From positions 558,001 through 622,000 of the forward strand of contig CAWINY010000003.1 in the NCBI GenBank assembly GCA_963837635.1: a DNA stretch of 64,000 nt, in the 5' to 3' direction. The notes beneath the pieces were generated by a model. It was not told where the DNA came from and ran no database searches. It worked only from the letters and a program-made list of their open reading frames with translations. Below, piece by piece: positions 15,824-25,800 of this stretch (position 1 is the stretch's first letter; the number at the start of each line of letters is the position of its first letter). This DNA is from CAWINY01 sp963837635 (GTDB lineage Bacteria; Acidobacteriota; Terriglobia; Terriglobales; Acidobacteriaceae). The position numbers were made by a program, and so were the translations under genes.

Positions 15824-17344
15824 ATGCCGATCTTTGCCGCTGTCGATATCGGAGCCAATTCCGTCCGGCTCAAAATCGCGCGGCTCGCCAAAGGCCGGCT
15901 GCACCCGTTGGCCCAGGATCGCGAGGTCACGCGCCTGGGCGAATCGGTTTTTGCGCACGGCATCCTGTCCACCGAAGCCATCGCGCATACGGTGAGGGTG
16001 CTGCGCCGCTTTCATAAAACCGCGCAGGCGCACGGCGCCGAGTCGGTGCGCGTGGTCGCCACCAGCGCCCTGCGCGACGCCGGCAATGCACAGGCTTTTC
16101 TCGATTGGGTGTACTCGGCCACGGGCTGGCACGTCGAGATCATCTCCGGCCTGGAAGAGGGACGCCTCATCCACTTTGCCATCATGTCGAGTCTGCCCGG
16201 AGCCAGGCACGCGCGCTGCCTGCTGTTCGATCTGGGCGGCGGCAGTTGCGAAATCACCATCAGCGACGCGGGCCAGATCCGGCAGATGATCAGCGTCCCT
16301 CTTGGCGCTGTCCGCCTGACACGAGAATTCCTCCAGCACGACCCGCCCAAGAAGGACGAGCTGGCGCGCATGCGCAGCTTCATGGGCGAGGAATTGATTC
16401 GCCTGGAAAAAACCGTGCTCGCGGCCAAGGTTCAACTCGCCATCGGGACCTCGGGCACGGCCGCCGCGTTGGCCGGAGTGCATACCTCGCGCCGCGAGAG
16501 CCGCCCGGCAACCGTTCCCACCCCGGTGGTGGTGAGACTTGTCGGCGAGCTGGCCAAACTAACCGCCGTGCAGCGCGCCAAGCTGCCCGGCATCGGAACC
16601 CGGCGCGCCGAGATCGTCGTGGCCGGGGCAGCGGTGTTCGCGGAAATTCTGCAGCGCTTTGAACTGCCCAGCTTCCGCTACTCCTCGCTCGGCTTGCGCG
16701 ACGGCGTGCTGGCGCAGATGGCCGCCGACTACGACCGGGACACCCCTTTCCGCAAGCAGATCGAGAACGAGCGCCGCAACGCGCTGGTGGAAGTTGGCCG
16801 TCAATATGGGGTGGATCCGAACTACACCCAGCGAGTGCGCGATCTGGCACTGCAGTTATTCGACGGCCTGAAGCGTGTGCACAATCTGCCGCCCGACTAT
16901 CGCGACTGGCTAAGCGCGGCGGCCATGCTGCACGAGGTCGGCACCTACGTGAACCGCGCCGGACGACGCCGGCATACCTACTACCTGATTTCGCATTCCG
17001 AGATTTTTGGCTACACCACGCAACAGCGAAAACTGATCGGAGCCATTGCGCGCTATTTGGGAAAGTCCCGTCCCTCCTCGGAAGCGCGGCCGATGCGGGT
17101 GATCGATCCGAAGGACCAAGCCTATGTCACCAAGAGCGTGGTGCTACTGCGGCTGGCGCGCGCCCTTGAACAGAGCCGTCGTGGCGCGGTGAAAGCCGTG
17201 GCCATCCGGCCCCAGGCGGGACGCGTACTGCTCACGGTCGAGCCCAACCGGGGCGGCGCCGACCTGGAGTTGTGGGCGCTGCAGAAGGAGCGCAATTACT
17301 TCCGCGCGGTCTTCGGACGAGAGCTACTGGTAGCCGTATCGTAA
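15824..17344 (+). CDS. Ppx/GppA family phosphatase
   Basis: The 506-aa protein should hydrolyse polyphosphate or pppGpp. It starts at ATG 15824 with AGGAGGA 11 bases upstream. The N-terminal ASKHA-type ATPase fold shows VDIGANSVRL (7-16), TSALRDA, SGLEEGRL with the catalytic Glu, and FDLGGGSCEI. The C-terminal part is an HD-like helical domain (LSAAAMLHEVGTYV), as in long exopolyphosphatases. It is divergent from phoU, and its 3' end overlaps the convergent sixA by 49 bases. Which substrate it prefers cannot be told from sequence. Confidence 0.92.
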   Translation: MPIFAAVDIGANSVRLKIARLAKGRLHPLAQDREVTRLGESVFAHGILSTEAIAHTVRVLRRFHKTAQAHGAESVRVVATSALRDAGNAQAFLDWVYSATGWHVEIISGLEEGRLIHFAIMSSLPGARHARCLLFDLGGGSCEITISDAGQIRQMISVPLGAVRLTREFLQHDPPKKDELARMRSFMGEELIRLEKTVLAAKVQLAIGTSGTAAALAGVHTSRRESRPATVPTPVVVRLVGELAKLTAVQRAKLPGIGTRRAEIVVAGAAVFAEILQRFELPSFRYSSLGLRDGVLAQMAADYDRDTPFRKQIENERRNALVEVGRQYGVDPNYTQRVRDLALQLFDGLKRVHNLPPDYRDWLSAAAMLHEVGTYVNRAGRRRHTYYLISHSEIFGYTTQQRKLIGAIARYLGKSRPSSEARPMRVIDPKDQAYVTKSVVLLRLARALEQSRRGAVKAVAIRPQAGRVLLTVEPNRGGADLELWALQKERNYFRAVFGRELLVAVS

Positions 17345-17829
17345 ACCGAGCGCAGGATTCTCGGGGTTACGCACCACGTCATGGAGGCGTTCTTGCGGCC
17401 GTCGTAGTCCACGCGCGCTACCGCGCCTTTTTTCAAATCGACCCCCCGGTCGTTGGCGCCCCCGCTCAGCAACAGGCTCAGAAAGCTGCTCAGGTTGGGG
17501 TTGTGTCCCACCACCATGGTGGCCTCGTCCTTGGCATGCTGGGCCAGCAATTGGCGGAAGAGCTCGAACGAGGCGTCGGGAGCCAGTGCCGGGTTGAAGA
17601 CGATGTCACCCTCGAATCCCATCTCATTGCCGACCAGGGCGGCCGTCTGCGAGGCGCGCTTCAGCGGGCTGGAGAGGATGGCATCTACCGTTATGTTCAT
17701 GGCAGCCAGCATCCGGCCCACGTAGCCGCACTGTTCGGTTCCTTCCTTATCTAGGGGTCTTTTCGCGTCCTGCTGCGGGTTGGCTTTGCTTTGTCCCGCG
17801 CTCGCGTGGCGGAGAAAGTAAACGATCAT
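17296..17829 (-). CDS. sixA: SixA-type phosphohistidine phosphatase
   Basis: The 177-aa protein is a histidine phosphatase with the catalytic RHA triplet at residues 7-9 (IVYFLRHASAG) and the second histidine in VVGHNPNLSSF. SixA proteins remove phosphate from histidine phosphotransfer domains. The start ATG 17829 lies inside the 3' end of ppk, an 83-base overlap in a different frame, which suggests translational coupling. The tail overlaps ppx by 49 bases on the opposite strand. Linkage to ppk is frequent in many bacteria. Confidence 0.92.
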   Translation of the reverse strand: MIVYFLRHASAGQSKANPQQDAKRPLDKEGTEQCGYVGRMLAAMNITVDAILSSPLKRASQTAALVGNEMGFEGDIVFNPALAPDASFELFRQLLAQHAKDEATMVVGHNPNLSSFLSLLLSGGANDRGVDLKKGAVARVDYDGRKNASMTWCVTPRILRSVYDTATSSSRPKTARK

Positions 17830-19950
17830 GGCTTTCCTTCTTATGAGAGCGACCGCGCCCAGTCCTGGCCAGCGCGTCCAATGAAGCCGTGCCTTCGGCC
17901 AGCTCGATCAGGAAGCGTTGCGCGTTGAACGCATCTTGCGACCGGGACGGTTTGAGGCGGGTGTAAGTGCCGTCGGCTCGCAGCACGCGCGCCTTGACAT
18001 TGTCGACAAGGTACGGCTGCAGAATCTCCTGCCGGATGCGCTGCCGCAACATCGGATCCTTGACCGGGAATTGCACCTCGACCCGGTCGTACAAGTTGCG
18101 CGGCATCCAATCGGCGCTGCCCAGCCAGACTTCGTCCTCGCCTCCATTGGCGAAGTAGAAGATGCGGCTGTGTTCCAGGAAGCGGCCCACAATGCTGCGC
18201 ACGCGGATGCGGCTGCTGACCCCGCGAATCCCGGGCCGCAGGGCGTTTCGCCCGCGCACGATCAGGTCGATCGATACCCCGGCTTGCGAGGCGCGGTACA
18301 GCTCCTGGATGACCGCGCGGTCGAGCAGGCCATTCACCTTGGCAATGATGCGCGCCGGACGGCCCGCGCGCGCATGCTCGGCTTCGCGCGCAATCAGCGC
18401 CTGGGTGCGGTCCCGCAGATCCACCGGCGAGACTAGCAGCGGATGGTAGTGCGGGCGCTCCGAGTACGCGGTCAGGAAATTGAATACCTCGGCGACTGCG
18501 GTCGTGATCTCCTCGTCGGCGGTAAGCAGGCTGAGGTCGGTATAAAAGTTGGCCGTCGTCGGATTGTAATTCCCGGTCCCCAGGTGGGCATATCGTCGGG
18601 TGACGCCTTCGGGATCCTTGCGCACCAGCAGCGCCAGCTTGCAGTGGGTCTTCAGGCCCACCAAGCCATGGAACACCTGCACCCCGGCGTCCTCCAGAGA
18701 GCGCGCCCAGCGGATGTTCGGGGCCTCGTCGAAGCGCGCCTTCAATTCGACCACCACCGTGACCTCTTTGGTCGCCGCTGCTTCCACCAGGGCGCGCACG
18801 ATGGGAGAGTCCTCGCTGGTGCGATAGAGCGTCTGCTTGATCGAGAGCACGTCGGGATCGCTCGCCGCGGATTCGATGAAGGCCACCACCGTGTTGTAGG
18901 AATCGAAGGGATGGTGCAGCAGAATGTCCCGGCGGCGCAGCTCGTCGAACAGGTTGCGCGAGCTCTGCGAAACGCGCACCGTGCGCGGCGTGAACGGCTT
19001 GAATTTCAAGTCAGCCCGCTCGATTCTGGTTGTACAGGGACATCAGCCGCGACAGGTTGACCACCCCTTCCGTGCGAAAGATCTGCCAGTCTTCCAACTC
19101 GAAGTTCGATTGCAGCCGTTCAACGATCTCCGGGCTGGCATCGGCTTCGATTTCCATGCGTACCGCGTCGCCTTTGCGCCGATTGTGCAATTCCGTGCGC
19201 ACCGATCTCCAGCAGGTTGCGCGACTCTTCTTCCTGCAGATACAGGTTGCTGTTGCGGGTGATGCGAAAGGCTGCCTCAGAGAGCACCTCGTAGCCGCGA
19301 TAGAGGTCGGTGGAGTGGGCGGCCACCAGATCCGCCAGAAAAACGTAAGACGCGCCGTCGCCATCGGGGAGCTTGACCAAGCGCGGCAGCGCCCGCGGCA
19401 CGGTGACTACCCCCAAGTACGTGGTCGAGGCACGCCGCCGGCGCCGCAACAGCAACGCCGAGCACAAGGCCTTGTTCAACACGCGGGGAAACGGATGGGC
19501 CGGGTCGATGGTGATCGGGGTGAGCAGCGGGTCCAGTTCCCGCTCGCAGTATTGCGAGGCGTAGTCGCGTGCCTCTTCATCCAAGTCACTCATGCGGAGC
19601 ACGCGGATGCCGTTCTCGGCCAAGGCGGGACGCAACTGCTCGTTCCAGCAGCGATACTGCTCGGTGACAAACTCGTGGATCTCGCGCGCGAGCATCTGCC
19701 GCAGGGCGACCGGCGTGATGCCGTCCAGCCCAGCCTCGGTTTGCCCGTCCTCAATCCGTTGCAGCAGGGCGGCTACCCGGACTTCAAAAAACTCGTCCAG
19801 ATTGCTGGCGGTGATGGCGAGCAGCTTCACCCGCTCCAGCAGAGGGTTGCTGCTGTCCTGAGCTTCTTCCAGCACACGCCAGTTGAAGGCCATCCAGGAG
19901 AGTTCGCCGTTGAGGTAGTACGCCGGGTTGTCCAGGGATTTTCGAGCCAT
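17747..19950 (-). pseudogene. ppk1: Polyphosphate kinase gene interrupted by two single-base insertions
   Basis: Ppk1 makes polyphosphate from ATP. The N-terminal part reads from ATG 19950 (MARKSLDNPAYYLNGELSW) through NLDEFFEVRV, and its frame breaks near 19203 after NLLEI. A second frame carries RTELHNRRKGDAVRMEIE to YNQNRAG and stops near 19011. A third frame holds the rest from KFKPFTPRTV to the stop at 17747. Removing one G near 19203 and one A near 19024 restores a normal full-length Ppk (QIERADLKFKPF). The C-terminal part keeps the autophosphorylated His in LKTHCKL and the YAHLGTGNYN block. It is upstream of sixA. Either a recent pseudogene or two sequencing errors; all domains are otherwise well conserved, which favours error. 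Confidence 0.88.
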
Positions 19951-20063
19951 GCGCGGCCAATCCAAGTGATTGGCTACAAAGATTATAAGGATAAAGGTGG
20001 AACCTTACAGCCGTGTTAATAACCGCCGGCATTCTCAAAAGGAGTCTCACCGACGCCTGCCTG

Positions 20064-20795
20064 CTACGTGTGCCGGCGGTGGTAGACCCCGAACTCGAAC
20101 CCGGGATTCGCGGGGAATAGTTCGGCGACCTTGCGCAGGCGGTCGGCCAGCGGCGTAGGGGCGAGCAGCGGATACTCGCGCTCGCGCAGGTCGTGGTAGT
20201 CCACGTCGATGTAGGTGGCAAGCATGTAGACGCCTATGGCGTCGGCGAAGGCGGCTTCCAGGTACTCGTTGCGCGCCTTCTCGGCGTCCGGCCCGCTGCC
20301 GGTGGCGACTTTGCGTAGCTCGTAAGCGTCCAGTCCGGTTTCGCCGCGAACCCGGTCCTGCACCTGTTTCCAGGCAATCTCAGCGAAGGAATCCGCCACC
20401 CCGGCGTGCTCCACGAACGCGTGCGCCACGTTGATGAAGAATTCGAAGGCCACGGAGAATTTGTCGTCCATCAGCCGGGTGGAGATGAAGACGCACTGCG
20501 CGTCTCCCAACGTCAGGTTGCGGTGACAGACCGCGTTCTCGCTGAGCGCCACGTCGTAACGGTCGGCGATGAGGGTCTCGTCGCCTTGGCTAACGGTAAG
20601 CGGCACGAAGTAGTAGGCCTTGCGGTCAAGTCCGGCGGCGATGGAGCGAGGCACGGTGGCCACCATGCGCTCCAGGTCGGAGTTGTTGATGGTGATCTCG
20701 CCCACCGCGGCATAGCAGATGCCGTTCGGGGCCTGGGAGACCGGGGCTTGCCGCAGGATCTCGGCCGGGGGGTGCGTGATGGCGGAAACAGACAT
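20064..20795 (-). CDS. Conserved unknown protein
   Basis: The 243-aa soluble protein starts at ATG 20795 (MSVSAITHPPAEIL); the open frame upstream runs through a short palindrome and is not coding. It has mixed alpha/beta character, with YAAVGEITINNSDLERMVATV near residue 25 and a helical middle (VAFEFFINVAHAFVEHAG). The C-terminal part has DVDYHDLREREYPLL. No catalytic motif or known family is recognised. It is a single gene between ppk and a small membrane protein gene. Confidence 0.72.
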   Translation of the reverse strand: MSVSAITHPPAEILRQAPVSQAPNGICYAAVGEITINNSDLERMVATVPRSIAAGLDRKAYYFVPLTVSQGDETLIADRYDVALSENAVCHRNLTLGDAQCVFISTRLMDDKFSVAFEFFINVAHAFVEHAGVADSFAEIAWKQVQDRVRGETGLDAYELRKVATGSGPDAEKARNEYLEAAFADAIGVYMLATYIDVDYHDLREREYPLLAPTPLADRLRKVAELFPANPGFEFGVYHRRHT

Positions 20796-20837
20796 GCGGG
20801 CTTCATTGTACAGCGCCAACCCATAGATTGAGGGTGC

Positions 20838-20868
20838 CCCACATCTGCCCGGTTTTGGCAGATGTGGG
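20838..20868. repeat. Short palindrome, CCCACATCTGCC family, copy 2
   Basis: Arms at 20838-20849 and 20857-20868 around CGGTTTT. It lies just upstream of the unknown protein gene's start at 20795. Confidence 0.8.
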
Positions 20869-20969
20869 ATTGCAACCGCGGAGGGCGCCAGCATTCGCCG
20901 TCTTGTCAACATGAGAATTGCCGCTGATTCATGCTGATCAGCTTGAGGTGCCCCCCCGTCTGCTACACA

Positions 20970-21000
20970 CCCACATCTGCCAAAATCGGGCAGATGTGGG
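20970..21000. repeat. Short palindrome, CCCACATCTGCC family, copy 3
   Basis: Arms at 20970-20981 and 20989-21000 around AAAATCG, only 100 bases from copy 2. It lies 96 bases before the ATG of the next gene. Nothing else is seen in 20796-21095. Confidence 0.8.
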
Positions 21001-21095
21001 GCACCATCGCTCTGATCAGCGTAAAATCAGCGGCCACCGAACAGGCCTGAACCGTGCAGCGGCTCGGTTGAATCCAATTCGATGCGGAGGGAAAC

Positions 21096-21392
21096 ATGCC
21101 ATCATCCAGTTTGCGCAGCAAGCTTCTCCGGGCGATCTTCCGCGTAGGCATTACCACCTTCCTTGCTACCCTGATCTCGTTTGCGATTTCGCTATTCTTC
21201 GCCCTAGCTGCGATCCTGCTAGTAAACCTGACTCGTGGCGGCGGTGTGAATACGACTTTGGCCTACCGGCATTTCGCCTTCCCGATCGCCATGAGCGTGC
21301 TGATGATCACCTTGGTCACCGCCGTGATCCTGGAGATCCGCGCGGCCCGCCGTGAACAATCCGCTCCACGCCGCATGCACCGGGCGGCATAA
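21096..21392 (+). CDS. Small two-span membrane protein
   Basis: The 98-aa protein has a basic N-terminus (SSSLRSKLLRAIFR) and two hydrophobic segments, about residues 18-45 (ITTFLATLISFAISLFFALA) and 62-82 (AFPIAMSVLMITLVTAVILE), then a basic tail. GGAGGG lies seven bases before ATG 21096. No family recognised. By the positive-inside rule both ends should be cytoplasmic. Confidence 0.7.
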   Translation: MPSSSLRSKLLRAIFRVGITTFLATLISFAISLFFALAAILLVNLTRGGGVNTTLAYRHFAFPIAMSVLMITLVTAVILEIRAARREQSAPRRMHRAA

Positions 21393-21410
21393 TTCATGTA
21401 GAAAACCTTT

Positions 21411-21650
21411 TTACCGCCGAGGACAAAGAGGAGTGCTTTTCAACGCGAAGACGCGAAGGCGCGAAGGGTGGACTGAACCCACATCTGCCAAAACCAGGCA
21501 GATGTGGGGCACCATCAAATCTTTCTGGTCAGAAGTACTGCGCCGAAAAGAATTTGTGGTTTTTGTGTTCCTTCGCGTCTTCGCGCCTTCGCGTTGAAAG
21601 GAATTCTCTGCGTCCTCCGCGCCCAACTCTGTGTCCTCTGCGGTGAAACA
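21411..21650. repeat. Long intergenic palindrome with an embedded short palindrome
   Basis: The left arm (CGCGAAGACGCGAAGGCGCG and AGAGGAG words) is matched in reverse by the right arm (CTTCGCGTCTTCGCGCCTTC, then TGTGTCCTCTGCGGTGAAA). Between them sits copy 4 of the CCCACATCTGCC palindrome at 21478-21508. Comparable arms occur at 38533, 40093 and 51055. Confidence 0.78.
21478..21508. repeat. Short palindrome, CCCACATCTGCC family, copy 4
   Basis: Arms at 21478-21489 and 21497-21508 around AAAACCA. It lies nested in a longer palindrome. Confidence 0.8.
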
Positions 21651-21685
21651 GATGCACGCTGCTGCCGTTCTCGTCGATGCTGGCA

Positions 21686-22708
21686 CTAGCTGCCCACGAA
21701 GCGGGCGTAGAGGCTGCGGGCAATGGCCGTGTCGGTGGTGCCCTTGATAATGGCGCGGCCATCGGGGAAAAGTGTGATTTCGTGGGGTTCGCGCCAGAAT
21801 TTCAGCACGAACTCGTTGTAGCGAACGGTCCCGTGCGGCTTCAGCCGTTCGCTGAGCTCGGCGAAGTCGATGGGCCGCTCGCGTTCGTGAATCTGGACCG
21901 AGTTACGGCCGCACAGCGTAATCTGTGGGCGAAGTTCCCCGGAAAGATGCACGAAGTCGCGCTGCCCGCAGCACCGGCAATCCGGGCGCGGCTTGGCCAC
22001 GGAGATCTCCGAGCGGTCGTTGTGCCAGAGATCGCAGGAGAGCAGCGTGCGGCGAAGCTTGTCGCGCGCCCCGACCAGATACTTCAGCGCTTCCGTGGCG
22101 GCGAGGGAGGCCACCAGATTAACGGTCGAATTCAGGATGCCGGCGGTGTCGCAGGTTTCCACCGTGCCGCGCGGCGATTCCGGAAAGACGCACTGCAGGC
22201 AGGCGGTCTCGCCGGGAAGGATATTCATGGTCACGGTGTAGCTGCCCACGGCGGCGGCATAAATCCAGGAGCGCGACTTTTCGACGGCAAAGTCGTTTAT
22301 TAAATAGCGGGTTTCGAAGTTGTCGGTGCCATCCAGAATCAGGTCGCAGCCGGAGAGCAGGGTTTCGACGTTGGCGGGTGTCAGATCGACTACCTGTGCA
22401 TCGAGCGTGATTTCCGAATTGAAGGCGGCGATTTTGCGGACCGCGGCCACGGCCTTGGGCAGTGATTCGCGGGCGTCGGCCTCGTCAAACAGGCCCTGCC
22501 GCTGCAGGTTGCTAGGCTCAACGTAGTCGCGGTCGATGATGCGTAGGTAGCCGACCCCGGCACGGCCCAGCAATGCGGCCAGCGCGGAACCCGTTGCGCC
22601 GCAGCCGACGATGACCACCCGGGATCTTCCGAGCTGCTGCTGGCCATCGGCCCCAATGCCGCGGAAGAGGATCTGGCGGGAGTAGCGATCTTCAAATTCA
22701 GTAGACAT
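21686..22708 (-). CDS. ThiF/MoeB/HesA-type adenylyltransferase
   Basis: The 340-aa E1-like enzyme should adenylate the C-terminal glycine of a small sulfur-carrier protein (ThiS or MoaD type). ATG 22708 gives MSTEFEDRYSRQILF, the classic family start. The Rossmann ATP site is VGCGATGSA (34-42), followed by DYVEPSNLQRQ and DLILDGTDNFETR. The block VETCDTAGIL resembles the TCDTAG segment of ThiF proteins. Two Cys pairs, CLQC and CRCC, should bind structural zinc. The last 70 residues form an additional small domain. No thiS, moaD or rhodanese gene is adjacent, so the partner is unknown. Confidence 0.9.
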   Translation of the reverse strand: MSTEFEDRYSRQILFRGIGADGQQQLGRSRVVIVGCGATGSALAALLGRAGVGYLRIIDRDYVEPSNLQRQGLFDEADARESLPKAVAAVRKIAAFNSEITLDAQVVDLTPANVETLLSGCDLILDGTDNFETRYLINDFAVEKSRSWIYAAAVGSYTVTMNILPGETACLQCVFPESPRGTVETCDTAGILNSTVNLVASLAATEALKYLVGARDKLRRTLLSCDLWHNDRSEISVAKPRPDCRCCGQRDFVHLSGELRPQITLCGRNSVQIHERERPIDFAELSERLKPHGTVRYNEFVLKFWREPHEITLFPDGRAIIKGTTDTAIARSLYARFVGS

Positions 22709-22835
22709 TTGAGTTCTTCGAGGGACTTTGGCGTCTTGCACAAAACCGCTCTTGGCCATTGGCTGCTAGCGGGTCGCGACCGGTTATTATAAGGGGCTGT
22801 CACAACAATTTTTGGGGAGGGCTGGGCGAGCGGCC

Positions 22836-25800
22836 ATGCAGGCAACAAAGGTCCTCAAAACCTTGTGCACAACCGGCCTGCTGACGCTGTGCCTTGGGCT
22901 GGCGCTACAGAGCAGGGCTCAGGGTGCGCCTGCCGGGCAAACAGCGGATGCGGTGTCCGATCCTTCCCTGACCGACCGTCCTGCGGTCACGCTGGGCAGT
23001 GCGGGCCGCTTCCAGGGCCAGACAGTGCGCGACATCCAGTTTCACGGGGTGAGTGAGGATGCTCGCGTGCAGCAGCAGATGCGAGATCTGATCACCCAGG
23101 CGGTGGGACAGCCACTCGATTCCGCCAAGATTCGCGACAGCCTGCGCGCGCTCTATGCCACCGGCCGCTTTGCCGATTTGCAGGTCGAGGCCGATCATGC
23201 TCCGGGTGGGGTGGTGCTGGTCTTCTCGGCGCTCGAGAACTTCTTCATCGGCGCCGTGACCATCGAAGGGTCGCGGCCCAAGCGACCAACCGGCAATCAA
23301 CTGGTCAACGCCAGCAAGTTGCAACTGGGCGCCTCCTTTACCCCGGACAAGCTCGACCGCGCCATCCGCAACATGAAAGCCGTCCTGGCCGAAAACGGGT
23401 ATTACCAGGCGCAGATCCGGCCCAGCGAGGATTACCACACGCAGACCCAGCAGGTGGATATCGCCTTCCACCTGGACGCTGGGAACCAGGCTCGCATCGG
23501 CGACGTGCGCGTGACCGGCGACCCGGGATTCACGCCGCGGGAGGTGGAAAAGATTTCGGGCATCAGTCCCGGCCACAGCGTGACGGTCGAGCGCTTGCGC
23601 AAAGGCTTGACCGGGCTTCGCAAGCGATACCAGAAGCAGGACCGGCTGGAAGCGCAAGTCGCGGTTGCCAACCGGCTCTATCATCCGGATACGAATCTGC
23701 TGGATTACGTTCTCGATGTGCAGCGCGGGCCTACCGTGGCCGTCCGCATCGAGGGCGCCAAGCTCAGCCGGGGCAAGATCAAGAAATATGTGCCGGTGTA
23801 CGAGGAAGGCGCGGTGGACGACGATCTGCTCAACGAGGGCCGCCGCAACCTGCGCAACTACTTCGAGACCCAAGGCTACTTCGACGTCGCCATCGACTAT
23901 CAACGCCACCCGGAGCTTAATCACGTAGATGTGGTTTACCGGGTGAAACCGGGCGAGAAGCACAAACTGGTGGAAATCCACATCACGGTCACGCCGCGGC
24001 CGGGTGCCAAGACAGCGTATTTCCCCATTGACCTGCTTCGCGACAATATGCAAGTGCGTACCAGGACCGGGCCATTAAGCCCCGGTTTTTATAGCGAAGA
24101 CATGCTCGCCCGGGATGCCCAGATGATTGCCAGCCTATACCGCAACAACGGTTTTGCCGAGGTCAAGGTCACGCATCAGGTGCTGGACGATTATCAGGGG
24201 GAGACCGGGGAACTCGCCGTGCGGATCGAGATCGACGAAGGCCCCCAGACATTGGTCCACTCGGTTATCCTCACCGGCAACCGTGCGGTTCCGGATGCTC
24301 TGATCCTGGGCTTGCTTCAGAGCACGGAAGGCCAGCCGTATTCCGATCTGAACCTCGCCACCGACCGCGATGCGGTGGAGAGTTACTATTTCAACCAGGG
24401 ATTTCCGGATGTTCAAGTGCAGGTTTCGGCCAAAGTGGTTCCGGGCGAGCCGCAGCTGCGGGAGGTGGTTTACAGCATCCAAGAAGGTGCCCAGGTGTTC
24501 GTGGACCGGATCCTGGTCAGCGGTCTGCACTACACTAAGCCATCTGTCGTGCAACGCCAGATCCAGTTGCAATCGGGCGAGCCGCTGAGCCAGATCGGCA
24601 TGCTGGATACGCAGCGCCGGCTCTACGACCTGGGACTCTTCAACGAAGTAGATACCGCTGTGCAAAACCCTGAGGGCGGCGCCCGCTACAAGAATGCGCT
24701 AATCGAACTGCGCGAAGCCAAACGATGGACGTTCAACTACGGGTTCGGTTTCGAATTCCAGACCGGCCAGCCGGCGGCTACCCAATTCAACACGGCTCCG
24801 GCGCCGGGGGTAAGTGTGCCCAAGGGAACCACGCCGCCGCAGAGTGGTGTGTTGCAGGCAGGGAACCCGCAGGGCGGATTCGGCTTCAGCCCCCGAGTAT
24901 CGTTTGGCGTGACCCGGCTGAACTTCCAGGGGCGCGACCACACCCTGGTGCTCAGCTCGCACCTGGGCAGCCTGCAGAAGCGTGGGCTCATCAGCTATGA
25001 TGCGCCGCATTACTGGAATCGCGACAACCTGCGTATGACCCTCACCGCCTTCTATGACAACAGCCGCGACGTGGGCACCTTCACCGCCACCCGAATCGAA
25101 GGCTCGGGACAGATCCAGCAGGTGCTGGATCCGGTAAACCAGCTCCTGTACGGCTTTACTTACCGGCGCGTCAGCGTGAATGCGGCCACCCTGGCCATCA
25201 ATCCCAACTTGATTCCGTTGCTGTCGAGACCGGTGAACGTCGGCATCCCGAGCTTTACCTGGATTCGCGACAAGCGGCGGCCCGATCCCCTCGATCCGCA
25301 GCGGGGCAACTACACCACCATCGACACCGGTTTTGCCGGCAAGATCTTTGGCGGAAACGCCAGCTTCGGCCGGATCGTGGCCCAGAATTCGACCTACTCG
25401 CCGATTAAGAAGAAGTTTGTGGTGGCGCGCGAAACGCGAATCGGCGTGGAACAACCGCTGGGCAATCAGCCCGCCAATGCCGCGATTCCGCTTCCGGAAC
25501 GCTTCTTCGCCGGCGGGCCGAACTCGCTGCGCGCCTTTGGCTTGAACCAGGCCGGCCCCCGCGACCTGCTCACCGGCTTCCCCCTGGGCGGAAATGCGGA
25601 GTTCATCAACTTGGTGGAGATTCGTTTTCCCCCGCCGGAATTGCCTTACGTGGGCACCAACCTGAGCTTCGCCTTGTTCCATGATTTCGGCAATGTGTTT
25701 GAGAGCAGTCACCAGATGTTCCACAGCTTCGGCCGATGGGATCAGCCCAACCGAGGCCTATGTTCCGTGGAGGCGACGCGCGATTCTTGCCGCTTCGATT

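Noticed and set aside
22905..25724. Long minus-strand open frames opposite the Omp85 gene
   Set aside because: They are antisense to a well-supported Omp85 gene and lack any motif; open frames of this length arise by chance at this GC content.
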